DNA from: Flavobacteriales bacterium UBA7690
Lineage (GTDB): Bacteria; Bacteroidota; Bacteroidia; Flavobacteriales_F; PHOS-HE28
DNA: 23,348 nucleotides
Reading direction: 5' to 3'
NCBI GenBank assembly: GCA_002482775.1
Contig: DLGQ01000080.1
Coordinates: 1-23,348 of the forward strand
The position numbers were made by a program, and so were the translations under genes. The notes beneath the pieces are model-generated. The model searched no databases. It had not been told where the DNA came from and saw only the letters and a list, made by a program, of their open reading frames with translations. Positions 1 through 7,804 of the stretch are shown piece after piece; positions within the stretch are counted from its first letter, which is position 1; every line of letters starts with the position of its first letter.

Positions 1-24
1 CAGCGGTCCAGCGGTCCAGCGGTC
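1..24. repeat. Octamer tandem repeat at the window edge (CAGCGGTC x3)
   Basis: Three perfect head-to-tail copies of CAGCGGTC. The array starts at the first base, so it may continue outside the window. Its 8-bp period is the same as that of the arrays near 1921, 7739, 7805 and 19190, although the unit sequence differs. Confidence 0.75.
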
Positions 25-39
25 GCAACTCACCAAGGT

Positions 40-98
40 AAGCCCATGGGGGCTTTCGCTAGCAAAGAAGCCCCCGGTGCTATGAACACCGAGGGCTT
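40..98. terminator. Nested hairpins, terminator-like or leader structure
   Basis: Two hairpins lie in series. The first pairs AAGCCC (40-45) with GGGCTT (50-55). The second pairs 68-79 with 87-98, 11 of 12 positions matching, around a 7-nt loop. An alternative perfect 8-bp pairing of GGGGGCTT (48-55) with AAGCCCCC (68-75) would exclude both. The second hairpin resembles a terminator of a gene left of the window, but there is no clean T-run on either side. On the minus strand it would lie in the leader of a transcript from the possible promoter at 153-160. Confidence 0.5.
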
Positions 99-152
99 TG
101 GTCACTCATGTCCCACCAACCCAGTTGCATAGGTGAACGAAACAGAGTCGTA

Positions 153-160
153 CAAAGGTA
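153..160 (-). promoter_or_regulatory. Possible leftward promoter, -7 element TACCTTTG
   Basis: The minus strand reads TACCTTTG, an exact match to the Bacteroidota -7 consensus TAnnTTTG. Transcription would run left, out of the window, through the hairpins at 40-98. I could not place a convincing -33 TTG, and the gene it would serve is not visible. Confidence 0.3.
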
Positions 161-266
161 TCGCACTACTACAACGTGCCGCTGTGCCTGACAGCTTAAG
201 CAGGATGCCTTGCGAGAGCGCACCCATCATCGCTTGGCATCAATACAACGGGTGTTGAATTCAACA

Positions 267-1256
267 ATGCTCAAAGCACTCCTTCTTCTCTTATTGAACC
301 TTGCTCTCGCTGGGATAGCGACGGCTCAGAATCTCGTGCCTAACCCGAGCTTCGAGGATACCACGGCCTGTGGCCAGTATCCGGCTGGTGATTACGAATA
401 CATGCTGGGGTTAGCAAGACCTTGGTTCTCCCCCAATAGGGCAACACCCGATATCTACGATTGTGATCTAGACCGTAGTTGCGGACAGCCTATGGACCCT
501 GATGAATTACAAAGTGTTTTCCAACTCGCCTACGATGGCGAACGATTGTCTGGTGCTTTTCATTGGTACGGTCCAGGAGTACCTTCCGATCAGGATACAC
601 GTGAATATCTTATGACGCGTCTGCTTGCTCCATTAGCTGCTGGACAGTCGTACGAGGTGTCTCTGCACTATTCTAGGGCAGAAGGTTATGGATTGGCCAT
701 CGATCGGATCGGGGTGCATTTGGGCTTCGATAGTATTTCCGTAGACGAAACGGGTGTTCTGGATGTGGCCCCCCAAGTGTTGCTTCGCGATCCATTGAAT
801 ACGTACCTCGCTGAGGGTGTGGAATGGGTACAGTTGGTCGACACCTTCATAGCTTCAGGGGGTGAAGAGTGGATGACCATCGGAACCTTCGATGGCTCGG
901 ATGCCGTGAATGGTACCGATCTACTCCCTGGTTCTGGAAGCAATTTTGCCTACTACTATGTTGATCAGGTCTCGGTTGTGCCCGTATTTGCTCCCCAATT
1001 CATTGGTGAGTTGACAGCGTGGCGGAACGGATACGGAGGCTTGGGATTGCGATGGGCAGGAAGGGAGCCGTTGGAAAGATTGCGCTTGTACGACAGTGCG
1101 GGGAGGCTTCTTCTGCATGCCACCACGGTCTGGTCATCGGGGCAATACACCCTACAGCCGAAAGTTACTTTGGCCTCGGGGGTCTACAACTTGATCGGGG
1201 AGACGTCATGTTGCAGAGTGGTCGCTAGGTTGGTATCGGAAGAAGGAGTGGATTGA
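267..1256 (+). CDS. Secreted VPNPSFE-type protein, probable T9SS cargo
   Basis: A protein of about 329 residues. I chose the ATG at 267 because it starts directly on a signal peptide (MLKALLLLLLNLALAG, cleavage near TAQ). A longer reading from 210 would put 19 charged residues ahead of it. The mature protein opens with QNLVPNPSFED, a motif shared with the products at 2056-3039 and 17913-19094. The middle looks like a beta-sandwich, carbohydrate-binding-like fold (...YYYVDQVSVVP). The last 80 or so residues (LRLYDSAGRLL... LASGVYNL) resemble a short T9SS C-terminal sorting domain. A truncated tail-fibre-like gene follows 18 bp after the stop. The same gene order recurs at 2056-5310, so this is probably one copy of a duplicated cassette. 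Exact function unknown; export is well supported, T9SS sorting moderately. Confidence 0.8.
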   Translation: MLKALLLLLLNLALAGIATAQNLVPNPSFEDTTACGQYPAGDYEYMLGLARPWFSPNRATPDIYDCDLDRSCGQPMDPDELQSVFQLAYDGERLSGAFHWYGPGVPSDQDTREYLMTRLLAPLAAGQSYEVSLHYSRAEGYGLAIDRIGVHLGFDSISVDETGVLDVAPQVLLRDPLNTYLAEGVEWVQLVDTFIASGGEEWMTIGTFDGSDAVNGTDLLPGSGSNFAYYYVDQVSVVPVFAPQFIGELTAWRNGYGGLGLRWAGREPLERLRLYDSAGRLLLHATTVWSSGQYTLQPKVTLASGVYNLIGETSCCRVVARLVSEEGVD

Positions 1257-1274
1257 GCGCAATACTGCGCCAAC

Positions 1275-1592
1275 ATGAAAAGGTATATTGTCTTCGGGGC
1301 CTTGATGGTCTTGATGATCGGTCAGCACAAGGTGCTAGGCCAAACTGTGGATTGGTTCACCGGTGGTAACACTGGTCTGAATTCGACGACTAGTTTTTTG
1401 GGGACCACTGACGGTGTTCCTATCAATTTTCGCACGAATAACCTGCGCCGCATGCGGCTGATCAACACGTTGAGCACCATCATCAATGGTTTCCCGACCG
1501 CACCACGCGACGGTTTCCTGCTCCTGAGCACTCGGCAAGATGCCTACACCAACGCGTTGTCCCGAGCGCCATTCACGCGGCTGCATTTTTAA
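1275..1592 (+). pseudogene. Truncated tail-fibre-like secreted protein (remnant of a paralog of 3052-5310)
   Basis: An ORF of 105 codons with a signal peptide (MKRYIVFGALMVLMIGQHKVLGQ) and then a short stretch that matches the intact gene downstream. Bases 1449-1588 equal 3427-3566 except at two positions (138 of 140). The reading frame then ends at TAA right after the block, where the intact gene continues for about 580 more codons through the S74 and T9SS domains. The protein keeps export and the segment RMRLxNTLSTIINGFPTAPR but lacks all recognisable functional domains. It sits 18 bp after the preceding gene, mirroring the 12-bp spacing of the intact pair. It could still be expressed as a short secreted peptide, but a decayed or recombination-truncated copy is the simpler reading. 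Confidence 0.7.
1449..1588 (+). repeat. 140-bp near-identical direct repeat, copy 1
   Basis: Matches 3427-3566 with two differences (1462 T versus A, 1487 T versus C). Sequence similarity drops sharply on both sides, which suggests recent duplication or gene conversion limited to this block. Confidence 0.9.
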
Positions 1593-1596
1593 ACCT

Positions 1597-1632
1597 CCGC
1601 AGGGTCTCCTGAGGAACGAAGGGACCCTGCGG
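1597..1632 (+). terminator. Strong hairpin after the truncated gene
   Basis: CCGCAGGGTC (1597-1606) pairs perfectly with GACCCTGCGG (1623-1632) around a 16-nt loop that can pair a little further. It starts 5 nt after the TAA stop of the remnant gene. There is no T-run, so it may stop or stabilise the transcript without being a classical intrinsic terminator. The rest of the 1593-2055 gap holds only the octamer array at 1921-1960. Confidence 0.5.
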
Positions 1633-1920
1633 CTTGTTGGGGCAGCGATAGTGTTGACTAGTTCGTCGTGCATGCCATTGTGAAATACGAGTTATCCGTT
1701 TGAAATTATCGGAGGGTCTTTGGTCCCGTGCCAAGCAACGTCCGTACATACGGCTATGTCGCTCATGTCGGTCCTGTCCATTAAATCGAAGGCACCATGT
1801 GCACCCTACAAGTCGCAGTTGTTAAATTCTTGACTCGGCGCACCGATCCACAAGAACGCATGTAGTTTAGCCTTCATGAACGTTCGGCTTGAAGCATATG
1901 GAACAACGCAGCTTCAAGCG

Positions 1921-1960
1921 GCCACACGGCCACACGGCCACACGGCCACACGGCCACACG
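1921..1960. repeat. Perfect octamer microsatellite (GCCACACG x5)
   Basis: Five perfect copies of GCCACACG, 95 bp upstream of the ATG at 2056. The unit resembles the NNCACATG units near 7805 and 19190, with CACACG in place of CACATG. The reading frame of the downstream gene stays open through the array back to an ATG at 1876. Since 8 is not a multiple of 3, gain or loss of a unit would shift that frame or change promoter spacing. Confidence 0.9.
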
Positions 1961-2055
1961 GGACGTTTAGGACCCTACAAGTTAAGGTCTATTCCTATGG
2001 GCAGGCAGCGGTTCGCTGTACTTGCGCTATCTTCTTGGCACCAAAGAACATTGCC

Positions 2056-3039
2056 ATGAAGATCCTGTCATCCCTCTTACTTGCCGCGCTTGTTGTCCCC
2101 ACCGTGTTGGTTGCGCAGAACTTGGTGCCGAACCCGAGTTTTGAGGAGTACACCGCATGTCCCTCCACGCTCAGTCAGTTTGATCGTGCAGTGGCCTGGG
2201 AGTGGTTGCAGGGTTCACCAGATCTGTTCAATGAATGCTGTATAGGGGACACCGTGGGCGTGCCGTACAGTTTCCTAGGCTATCAAGAGGCTTATGAGGG
2301 GCAGGGGTATGCGGGTATTGGCACCGGATTTCTTTATAGCAAGGAGTACATCCAGGCCGAATTAGCAAGTGCTCTCATTCCGGGGGTGCCAACATACATC
2401 TCCATGCGCGTGTCGCCCGGTGGCTTTGGCGTTCCTGGCATCACCAGCCCATCGCTAGCGGCCAGTGGTTTGGGCATGCGGTTTTCAGTTGACCACTTGC
2501 CGTACTTCTCCGAGTTTGGTCAATACGAATTCGATACTGCGCTTGTGTATATGACAGATGTGTTGAATGACACAGCGGTATGGCGACAGTTGAGCGGGGT
2601 GGTCATTCCAGACTCGGCCTACAGGTACATTCAAGTGGGCAACTTCATTGCGGAGGAGAATATCGATTTCGAAGTTCTTGATCCCAGCGGTGATTCTCCG
2701 ACATCGTACGCCTTTGTGGATGCCGTTTGCGTTTCTCAAACGGAGGGAGTCTGTGAAATAGGGAATTGGGTCGTGTCGCATTCAACTTACGTGCAAGGCC
2801 CCACTATCCAGATATTGAACGATGTTGTGACTATTTCGGTCTGGGAGGGTCAAGCTGACTTACTAGATGGTCGCTTTGTTGATGCAGTGGGTCGAACGTT
2901 GGTACATGTGCCCAAGGTCGTTGCTGGGTCCAATTGGAGCACACCATTCAGGCTGCCTGCTAAAGGAGTTTACATGCTCCAATTCCGAAATTCCTTAGAG
3001 CGGATCGGAGTCATTCGTTTCCTTCATGTTCAACCCTAA
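2056..3039 (+). CDS. Secreted VPNPSFE-type protein, probable T9SS cargo
   Basis: A protein of 327 residues. The ATG at 2056 is chosen because it begins a clear signal peptide (MKILSSLLLAALVVPTVLVAQ); the upstream in-frame ATG at 1876 would add 60 low-complexity residues encoded partly by the octamer array. The mature start QNLVPNPSFEEYTACP parallels QNLVPNPSFEDTTACG of the gene at 267. The middle has beta-rich, carbohydrate-binding-like sequence ending in AFVDAVCVSQ. The C-terminus (GRFVDAVGRTLVHVP... LPAKGVYMLQF) resembles a T9SS type A sorting domain. The stop is 12 bp from the start of the tail-fibre-like gene at 3052, so the two are probably cotranscribed. The partner or ligand is unknown. 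It could equally be called a hypothetical secreted protein. Confidence 0.82.
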   Translation: MKILSSLLLAALVVPTVLVAQNLVPNPSFEEYTACPSTLSQFDRAVAWEWLQGSPDLFNECCIGDTVGVPYSFLGYQEAYEGQGYAGIGTGFLYSKEYIQAELASALIPGVPTYISMRVSPGGFGVPGITSPSLAASGLGMRFSVDHLPYFSEFGQYEFDTALVYMTDVLNDTAVWRQLSGVVIPDSAYRYIQVGNFIAEENIDFEVLDPSGDSPTSYAFVDAVCVSQTEGVCEIGNWVVSHSTYVQGPTIQILNDVVTISVWEGQADLLDGRFVDAVGRTLVHVPKVVAGSNWSTPFRLPAKGVYMLQFRNSLERIGVIRFLHVQP

Positions 3040-3051
3040 CCCCAATAAACC

Positions 3052-5310
3052 ATGAGAAAGAGATGGCGATTAGCATTCGTGCTAGGTGTTGCGTTGTTGG
3101 CTTGGAAATCTAATGCGCAAGTGGTGAACGATGCATTTGGTAACTACCGGCTAACGACAAGCGGTGTTGCTCCAAGGAGTTTCACCATCGGGAATGCCTT
3201 TTTTACGCCCGGTGGCTCAGCGTTGAACGTGCGGGGAGATCAGCTTGGCACCGGCAACACCACCGGCGAGGTATTCCGCACTGTTGCTCCCAGCGGTAGC
3301 AACACCTTTTGGAGGCTGTTCCGAGGCGCTACGGAGTATGGCCGGTTATTCAACCTTAACGGGGAAACCAGCCTCAACCTGGATGCAGTGAACGGGGCAT
3401 TCCAACTACAGACCAATTCGTTGAGTCGCATGCGGCTGAACAACACGTTGAGCACCATCATCAACGGTTTCCCGACCGCACCACGCGACGGTTTCCTGCT
3501 CCTGAGCACTCGGCAAGATGCCTACACCAACGCGTTGTCCCGAGCGCCATTCACGCGGCTGCATTTGATGGAGGATGTCGGTACCGCGAATGACCCTATA
3601 GTATACGCTCAACAGATCGGGTACCGTCCTTGGATGCGCAATGGCATCACGTTCACAGGCAACAGTGACCAAAGCTACATCGGCCACAAGTATGCGGCCA
3701 CGAACGACAATACGGACTTCGTGATCCAGTGGAGCGACAACCCAGCGGGCAGTCCTTGGGGTGTGGACCGGATGAAATTCGTGTTCTCTTCCACCTACAC
3801 TGGTGTTACGAAGGGAATGGGGTCGATCGACGGTATGGAGGCCATTCGCATGTGGCCAAGTAGTGCTACTACGGTGAACGTGGGTATTGGCGACTTCGCA
3901 CCCGCAGCGGTCGGCGACCCAACGGAACGTGTGGATATTTTAGATGGTCGTTTACGCGTGCGTGAACTCCCGGATCCGGCGAACCAGAACAATGCGTTAA
4001 CGAAAGTACTTGTTGTTGATGACGCGGCTCTACCCAGTGCGCAGCGAGGCGTGGTTAAATGGCGTGATATCTCCACTCTAGGAGGCTGTGACTGGCGCGT
4101 TGAACCCACTAACATGAACGTGGTGACCGCTTATGGAGCGGGAACCTGCCCACCTGATCAGTACCGTGGCGTAGGCATCGGCCTCAACTCCATTTCCGGC
4201 CCACCCCTGAAAGCGAAGTTGGAGGTCTATCTCCCCGATCTTACCGGAACGCCAAGCCCACCTTCCACGCTTGATGGTGAAACGGGTATCCGCTCAAATG
4301 TGTTCAAGAGCATAACGTCGGCGAACGGCATGGCGATAGACGCTGTTGCATTGAACAATTCTGCGGTTGCAGGAACAGGTACCATGACCGGGTTACGCGC
4401 GAAAGGGGCGAATGGAAAGTACTCGTACGGCGTTGATGCAACAGCTCAAATACCATCCAACGTAGGCGGTAGTGCTACCGACATCATCGGGGTGCGAGGC
4501 GTTGGCACGAGCTATAGTAATGCCACACGAACAGTTGGCGTATACGGGAACAATACCGGTACAGCAGGAGGGAACACGTGGGCGTTCTGGTCAGATGCGT
4601 TCACCTTTTCCATGGGCGGCGCCAACTGGATCCCGTCAGACGAACAATTGAAGACCGATGTGGAAGAAGTCGCCAACGCTTCGGAAATGCTCGCACAATT
4701 GACCCCGAAAACTTACCGCTACAACAGCGAAGCCTATCCTTTCATGGCCTTTAACCAAGGTCGTCACTACGGCATCATGGCCCAAGATCTGGAACAGATC
4801 CTTCCAGAGGCTGTAAGGGAAGTGACCCGCCCGGCCGATCTTGATGAGGATGGTAACGAAGTCGTGGCTGCCGCTACGTTCAAGGCGGTGAACTACGAAG
4901 CGCTGGTACCCCTTCTGATCGCCAGTAACAAGGAGCAGCAAGAGCGTATTTCGCGCTTGGAGGAGATGGTCGCATCGTGCTGTTCAGCATCGGGCAAGAC
5001 GCGCACACCAGTCGTTGAAGAAGAGCTGGCACCCGGCAGCGGTACCGATGATCGCCGCTTGTTGATCCATCCCAATCCGATGACCGAGCGCACCACTGTG
5101 AACTACACCATTGAAAAAGGTGGCAGGATCCAACTACTCGTCAACAGCTCCGATGGCAAAGACCTCAACGTGCTGCAAGATGCTACGCTGCAACCCGGTG
5201 AGTACCGCTACGACTGGAACACCAGCGACTTGGAAGCAGGCATGTACTACGTCACACTTTTGGTGGAAGGAGCACCCGTGGTGAAGAAAGCCGTGAAGGT
5301 GGCGCGGTAA
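3052..5310 (+). CDS. Tail fibre domain-containing (peptidase S74 chaperone) secreted protein with T9SS sorting domain
   Basis: A 752-residue exported protein. It opens with a signal peptide (MRKRWRLAFVLGVALLAWKSNAQ), then a long repetitive beta-rich region of adhesin or fibre character (about 25-515). An intramolecular chaperone domain of the S74 endosialidase type follows, with PSDEQLKTD (Ser529, Lys534) and GIMAQDLEQILPEAV near 575. In this family Ser and Lys form the self-cleavage dyad after the fibre trimerises. The chaperone ends in a short coiled coil (NKEQQERISRLEEMV). Unusually for a cleaved chaperone, a T9SS type A sorting domain follows (about 672-752, starting LLIHPNPMTERTTVNY and ending DLEAGMYYVTLLVEG...KKAVKVAR). 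Likely a trimeric surface fibre; the target is unknown. It sits 12 bp after the preceding secreted protein gene and ends at a strong terminator. Confidence 0.88.
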   Translation: MRKRWRLAFVLGVALLAWKSNAQVVNDAFGNYRLTTSGVAPRSFTIGNAFFTPGGSALNVRGDQLGTGNTTGEVFRTVAPSGSNTFWRLFRGATEYGRLFNLNGETSLNLDAVNGAFQLQTNSLSRMRLNNTLSTIINGFPTAPRDGFLLLSTRQDAYTNALSRAPFTRLHLMEDVGTANDPIVYAQQIGYRPWMRNGITFTGNSDQSYIGHKYAATNDNTDFVIQWSDNPAGSPWGVDRMKFVFSSTYTGVTKGMGSIDGMEAIRMWPSSATTVNVGIGDFAPAAVGDPTERVDILDGRLRVRELPDPANQNNALTKVLVVDDAALPSAQRGVVKWRDISTLGGCDWRVEPTNMNVVTAYGAGTCPPDQYRGVGIGLNSISGPPLKAKLEVYLPDLTGTPSPPSTLDGETGIRSNVFKSITSANGMAIDAVALNNSAVAGTGTMTGLRAKGANGKYSYGVDATAQIPSNVGGSATDIIGVRGVGTSYSNATRTVGVYGNNTGTAGGNTWAFWSDAFTFSMGGANWIPSDEQLKTDVEEVANASEMLAQLTPKTYRYNSEAYPFMAFNQGRHYGIMAQDLEQILPEAVREVTRPADLDEDGNEVVAAATFKAVNYEALVPLLIASNKEQQERISRLEEMVASCCSASGKTRTPVVEEELAPGSGTDDRRLLIHPNPMTERTTVNYTIEKGGRIQLLVNSSDGKDLNVLQDATLQPGEYRYDWNTSDLEAGMYYVTLLVEGAPVVKKAVKVAR
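3427..3566 (+). repeat. 140-bp near-identical direct repeat, copy 2
   Basis: The intact-gene copy of the block at 1449-1588. It encodes about residues 126-172 of the tail-fibre-like protein. Confidence 0.9.
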
Positions 5311-5331
5311 CCGAATACAAAGTATGGAGAG

Positions 5332-5365
5332 CGGCCTTGGATCACCAGGGCCGTTCTTCTTTTTT
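5332..5365 (+). terminator. Intrinsic terminator after the tail-fibre gene
   Basis: CGGCCTTGG (5332-5340) pairs with CCAGGGCCG (5345-5353) with one wobble, around the loop ATCA. A T-rich tail follows (5354-5365). It lies 21 bp after the stop and faces the convergent proline dehydrogenase gene. Confidence 0.88.
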
Positions 5366-5374
5366 ACACAGGCG

Positions 5375-6580
5375 CTACCGACCCTCCTTCGCCCGTCGCT
5401 TCTGCTCGGTGAGGATCAAGCCCAGCTCCCGTCCTGTTTGCCCACGTGCGCTGGTGTTCTCGTTCGCGCGGCGGATCAGGTAGGGGAGCACCTCGCGCAC
5501 CGGGCCGTAGGGCACGTACTTGGCCACGTTGTAGCCCGCCGCCGCCATGTTGAAACTGATGTTATCGCTCATGCCCAGCAGTTGTGCGAACCAGATGCGT
5601 TTGTCGTTGTGGGCTAGTCCTTTTTCATGCATCAAGCGCGCCATCAGCAGCGTGCTCTGTTCGTTGTGGGTGCCTACGCACACGGCGGAACGGTCCAAGT
5701 GATCGGCGCAGTAACGCAGTGCATCGTCGTAGTCACGGTCCACGGAAGGTTTGTCCGCATGGATGGGATCGCGGTAGCCTTTCTCCTCGGCCCGCAAGCG
5801 TTCTTTCTCCATGTAGGCCCCGCGCACCAGCTTCACGCCGATGTGGTAATTGCCCGCAACGGCCTTGGCGTGGCTGGCTTTCAAGAAGGCCAAACGGTCG
5901 TGCCGGTACAGTTGGATGGTATTGAAGACGATGGCTTCCTTCACATTGAAACGCGCCATCATCGTATCCGCCATGTCGTCGATCGCCGGTTGCATCCAGC
6001 TCTCTTCCGCATCGATCAATACAGGTACACCGGCTTTTGCCGCCGCCGCGCAGATCTTCTCCATACGGCCGAGCACCAAAGCCCATTCGCGCCGGTCCTC
6101 TTCGTCCAAAGGCTTGCCGTCGCTCACATCGGTGAGTAGCTGTACCGGCGAAATGCCGCTGGGTTTGAACACGCAGAACGGGATGTCGTTCCGCTTCTGT
6201 GCCGCCTCGATGGTTCGCAGGATCTCGGCCGTGGTGTGGTCCAGTGCTTCATCATCCTCCTGGCCTTCCACGCTGTGGTCCAAGATCGTACCTACGCCGC
6301 TTTTGCCCAGGCGCGCGGCGGTCTTCAGGCTTTCTTCAATGGTCTCGCCCCCGCAGAACTGCTTGAAGATGGTGGCTTTGATCAGCCCTTTCACCGGAAG
6401 GTGCAAGGCCAGTGCGAAGGTGCTAAGCTTGCTGCCCACCGCGGTGAGCGTAGGGTTGCCGATGATGCGGAACAGCCATTGCGCCTGCCACAGGTCGCGG
6501 TTGCTCATGGGGGCGAAGGCGGTCCGGGTGTCGCCCAGGTCGGGCAGGCTGGTCTTCGGCGCGGCGGCGGTAGGTTGCAC
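5375..6580 (-). CDS. Proline dehydrogenase (monofunctional, FAD-dependent)
   Basis: Oxidises L-proline to pyrroline-5-carboxylate, passing electrons through FAD to the respiratory quinone pool; first step of proline catabolism. From the GTG at 6580 the product is 401 residues, normal for monofunctional enzymes in this phylum. The N-terminus (DTRTAFAPMSNRDLWQAQWL) aligns with the family start as I remember it, so the start must lie upstream of the internal ATG of MSNRD. The beta/alpha barrel follows, with LDHSVEG, FKPSG, DAEESWMQ, KLVRGAYMEKE and GTHNEQS. The conserved C-terminal motif YLIRRANENTSA supplies the arginines that bind the substrate carboxylate. A longer start at 6652 would overlap aroB and lie upstream of the likely promoter, so I rejected it. 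No P5C dehydrogenase domain or gene is present. Divergent from aroB with a 55-bp gap. Confidence 0.92.
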   Translation of the reverse strand: MQPTAAAPKTSLPDLGDTRTAFAPMSNRDLWQAQWLFRIIGNPTLTAVGSKLSTFALALHLPVKGLIKATIFKQFCGGETIEESLKTAARLGKSGVGTILDHSVEGQEDDEALDHTTAEILRTIEAAQKRNDIPFCVFKPSGISPVQLLTDVSDGKPLDEEDRREWALVLGRMEKICAAAAKAGVPVLIDAEESWMQPAIDDMADTMMARFNVKEAIVFNTIQLYRHDRLAFLKASHAKAVAGNYHIGVKLVRGAYMEKERLRAEEKGYRDPIHADKPSVDRDYDDALRYCADHLDRSAVCVGTHNEQSTLLMARLMHEKGLAHNDKRIWFAQLLGMSDNISFNMAAAGYNVAKYVPYGPVREVLPYLIRRANENTSARGQTGRELGLILTEQKRRAKEGR

Positions 6581-6624
6581 GGGTAGGGGGATCCTTCGTT
6601 CCTTTGGTAAGCGGCGAAGGCCGC

Positions 6625-6632
6625 CAAAAGTA
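6625..6632 (-). promoter_or_regulatory. Candidate -7 element for proline dehydrogenase (TACTTTTG)
   Basis: The minus strand reads TACTTTTG, matching TAnnTTTG, in the 55-bp gap between the divergent genes. Transcription would begin near 6618, about 38 nt ahead of the GTG at 6580. I see no clear TTG at the -33 position. Confidence 0.35.
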
Positions 6633-6635
6633 GCA

Positions 6636-7733
6636 ATGGCCGCAGCGTCCATGGAGGTGAAGGAGATCGACGCGGGAGGACATCCCGTGGTGCTCGGGCG
6701 CGATGCGTTGCGGGCGCTGGATCGTACACTGGCCCACGGAGGTTTCAGTGCAGCGTTCATCCTGGGCGACGAGAACACCTTGCGGCACTGCCTTCCCGAG
6801 CTGTTGAGCCAGGTACCACGGCTCCGCGATGCGCGCAGCTTGGTGGTGCCTCCGGGCGAACGATCCAAGGACCTTTCTGTTTCCACCGACATCTGGCAAC
6901 ACCTCGCCGAAGAAGCCGCCGACCGCCACGCACTGCTCGTCTGCCTCGGTGGCGGGGTGGTGACGGATCTCGGAGGTTTCGTGGCCGGTACCTACAAACG
7001 CGGGATCCGTTGTGTGCATGTGCCCACCTCGCTGATGGGCATGGTGGATGCCGCCATCGGTGGCAAGACCGGCGTTGATCTGGCCGGGCTGAAGAACATG
7101 GTGGGTGTGTTCCACGATCCGCTCGCGGTGTACCTCCACCTGCCGTTCCTCAAGAGCCTCGGCAAACGCGAGTTGCTCAACGGCCTCGCGGAGATGATCA
7201 AGCACGGCCTGATCCGGGATGCCGATCTGTGGAATGCGATCAACGGTGCTGCACTGCACGATATCGATGCGTTATCCCCATTGGTGGTACGTTCCGCCGC
7301 CATCAAAGCCGAGGTGGTGAAAGCCGATCCGCGCGAAGCAGGGCTGCGCAAAGTGCTCAACTTCGGCCATACCATCGGCCATGGGATCGAAGCGCATTCG
7401 TGGGAGAGTCCGCAGCGGGCGCTCCTGCACGGGGAGGCCGTCGCCATCGGCATGGTGTGCGAGGCGTGGCTCAGTTGGCGCATGGACCTGCTCTCGCGTG
7501 AAGCGTATGACAGCATTGCCAAACAACTGCTCGCACTTTACAAACCCTACCAGTTCGATAGCGGCGACGATCATCGTCTGGTGGAGCTCATGCGCAACGA
7601 CAAGAAGAATACCGGCGGGCAGTTCCGTTTCACCCTGCTCACCGCCATCGGCCAAGCGAAAGTGGATGTACACGTTACCGCTGCCCAAGTACAAGAAGCG
7701 CTGGAACACTACCGGCTGCTGGTACGCAGTTAA
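6636..7733 (+). CDS. aroB: 3-dehydroquinate synthase
   Basis: Cytoplasmic enzyme converting DAHP to 3-dehydroquinate, second step of the shikimate pathway; needs NAD+ and a divalent metal. The product is 365 residues from the ATG at 6636, or 360 from the in-frame ATG at 6651; both fit the family. Visible motifs in order: the NAD-binding loop GGGVVTD (about 105-111), PTSLMGMVDAAIGGKTGVD (130-148), AEMIKHG (metal ligand Glu186), LNFGHTIGHGIE (His245/His249) and LLHGEAVAIGM (His265). All catalytic blocks are intact. The frame is open a long way upstream, but that is antisense to proline dehydrogenase and is not coding. The same-pathway gene aroA follows after 373 bp of repeats. Confidence 0.96.
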   Translation: MAAASMEVKEIDAGGHPVVLGRDALRALDRTLAHGGFSAAFILGDENTLRHCLPELLSQVPRLRDARSLVVPPGERSKDLSVSTDIWQHLAEEAADRHALLVCLGGGVVTDLGGFVAGTYKRGIRCVHVPTSLMGMVDAAIGGKTGVDLAGLKNMVGVFHDPLAVYLHLPFLKSLGKRELLNGLAEMIKHGLIRDADLWNAINGAALHDIDALSPLVVRSAAIKAEVVKADPREAGLRKVLNFGHTIGHGIEAHSWESPQRALLHGEAVAIGMVCEAWLSWRMDLLSREAYDSIAKQLLALYKPYQFDSGDDHRLVELMRNDKKNTGGQFRFTLLTAIGQAKVDVHVTAAQVQEALEHYRLLVRS

Positions 7734-7738
7734 AATGC

Positions 7739-7778
7739 CATGTGAACATGTGCTCATGCGAGCATGTGTTCATGTCTG
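7739..7778. repeat. Octamer array CATGTGNN (5 units) just after aroB
   Basis: Consecutive 8-bp units CATGTGAA, CATGTGCT, CATGCGAG, CATGTGTT and CATGTCTG begin 5 bp after the aroB stop. The RNA from 7743-7770 could also fold into a 12-bp hairpin with two G-U pairs around ATGC, so the array may act as an RNA 3' end for aroB. There is no T-run. Confidence 0.8.
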
Positions 7779-7804
7779 ACTCCTTGGTACGAGCAAATGC
7801 CCGC

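Noticed and set aside
1876..2055. 60-residue N-terminal extension of the secreted protein at 2056
   Set aside because: Low-complexity residues read from the octamer array and no signal peptide; the ATG at 2056 starts one.
5850..6635. Long in-frame N-terminal extension of aroB
   Set aside because: It is antisense to the proline dehydrogenase gene and lacks any family similarity; AroB homology starts near 6636.
6581..6652. ATG start at 6652 for proline dehydrogenase
   Set aside because: It would overlap the aroB start and lies upstream of the likely -7 element; the GTG at 6580 fits family length and homology.
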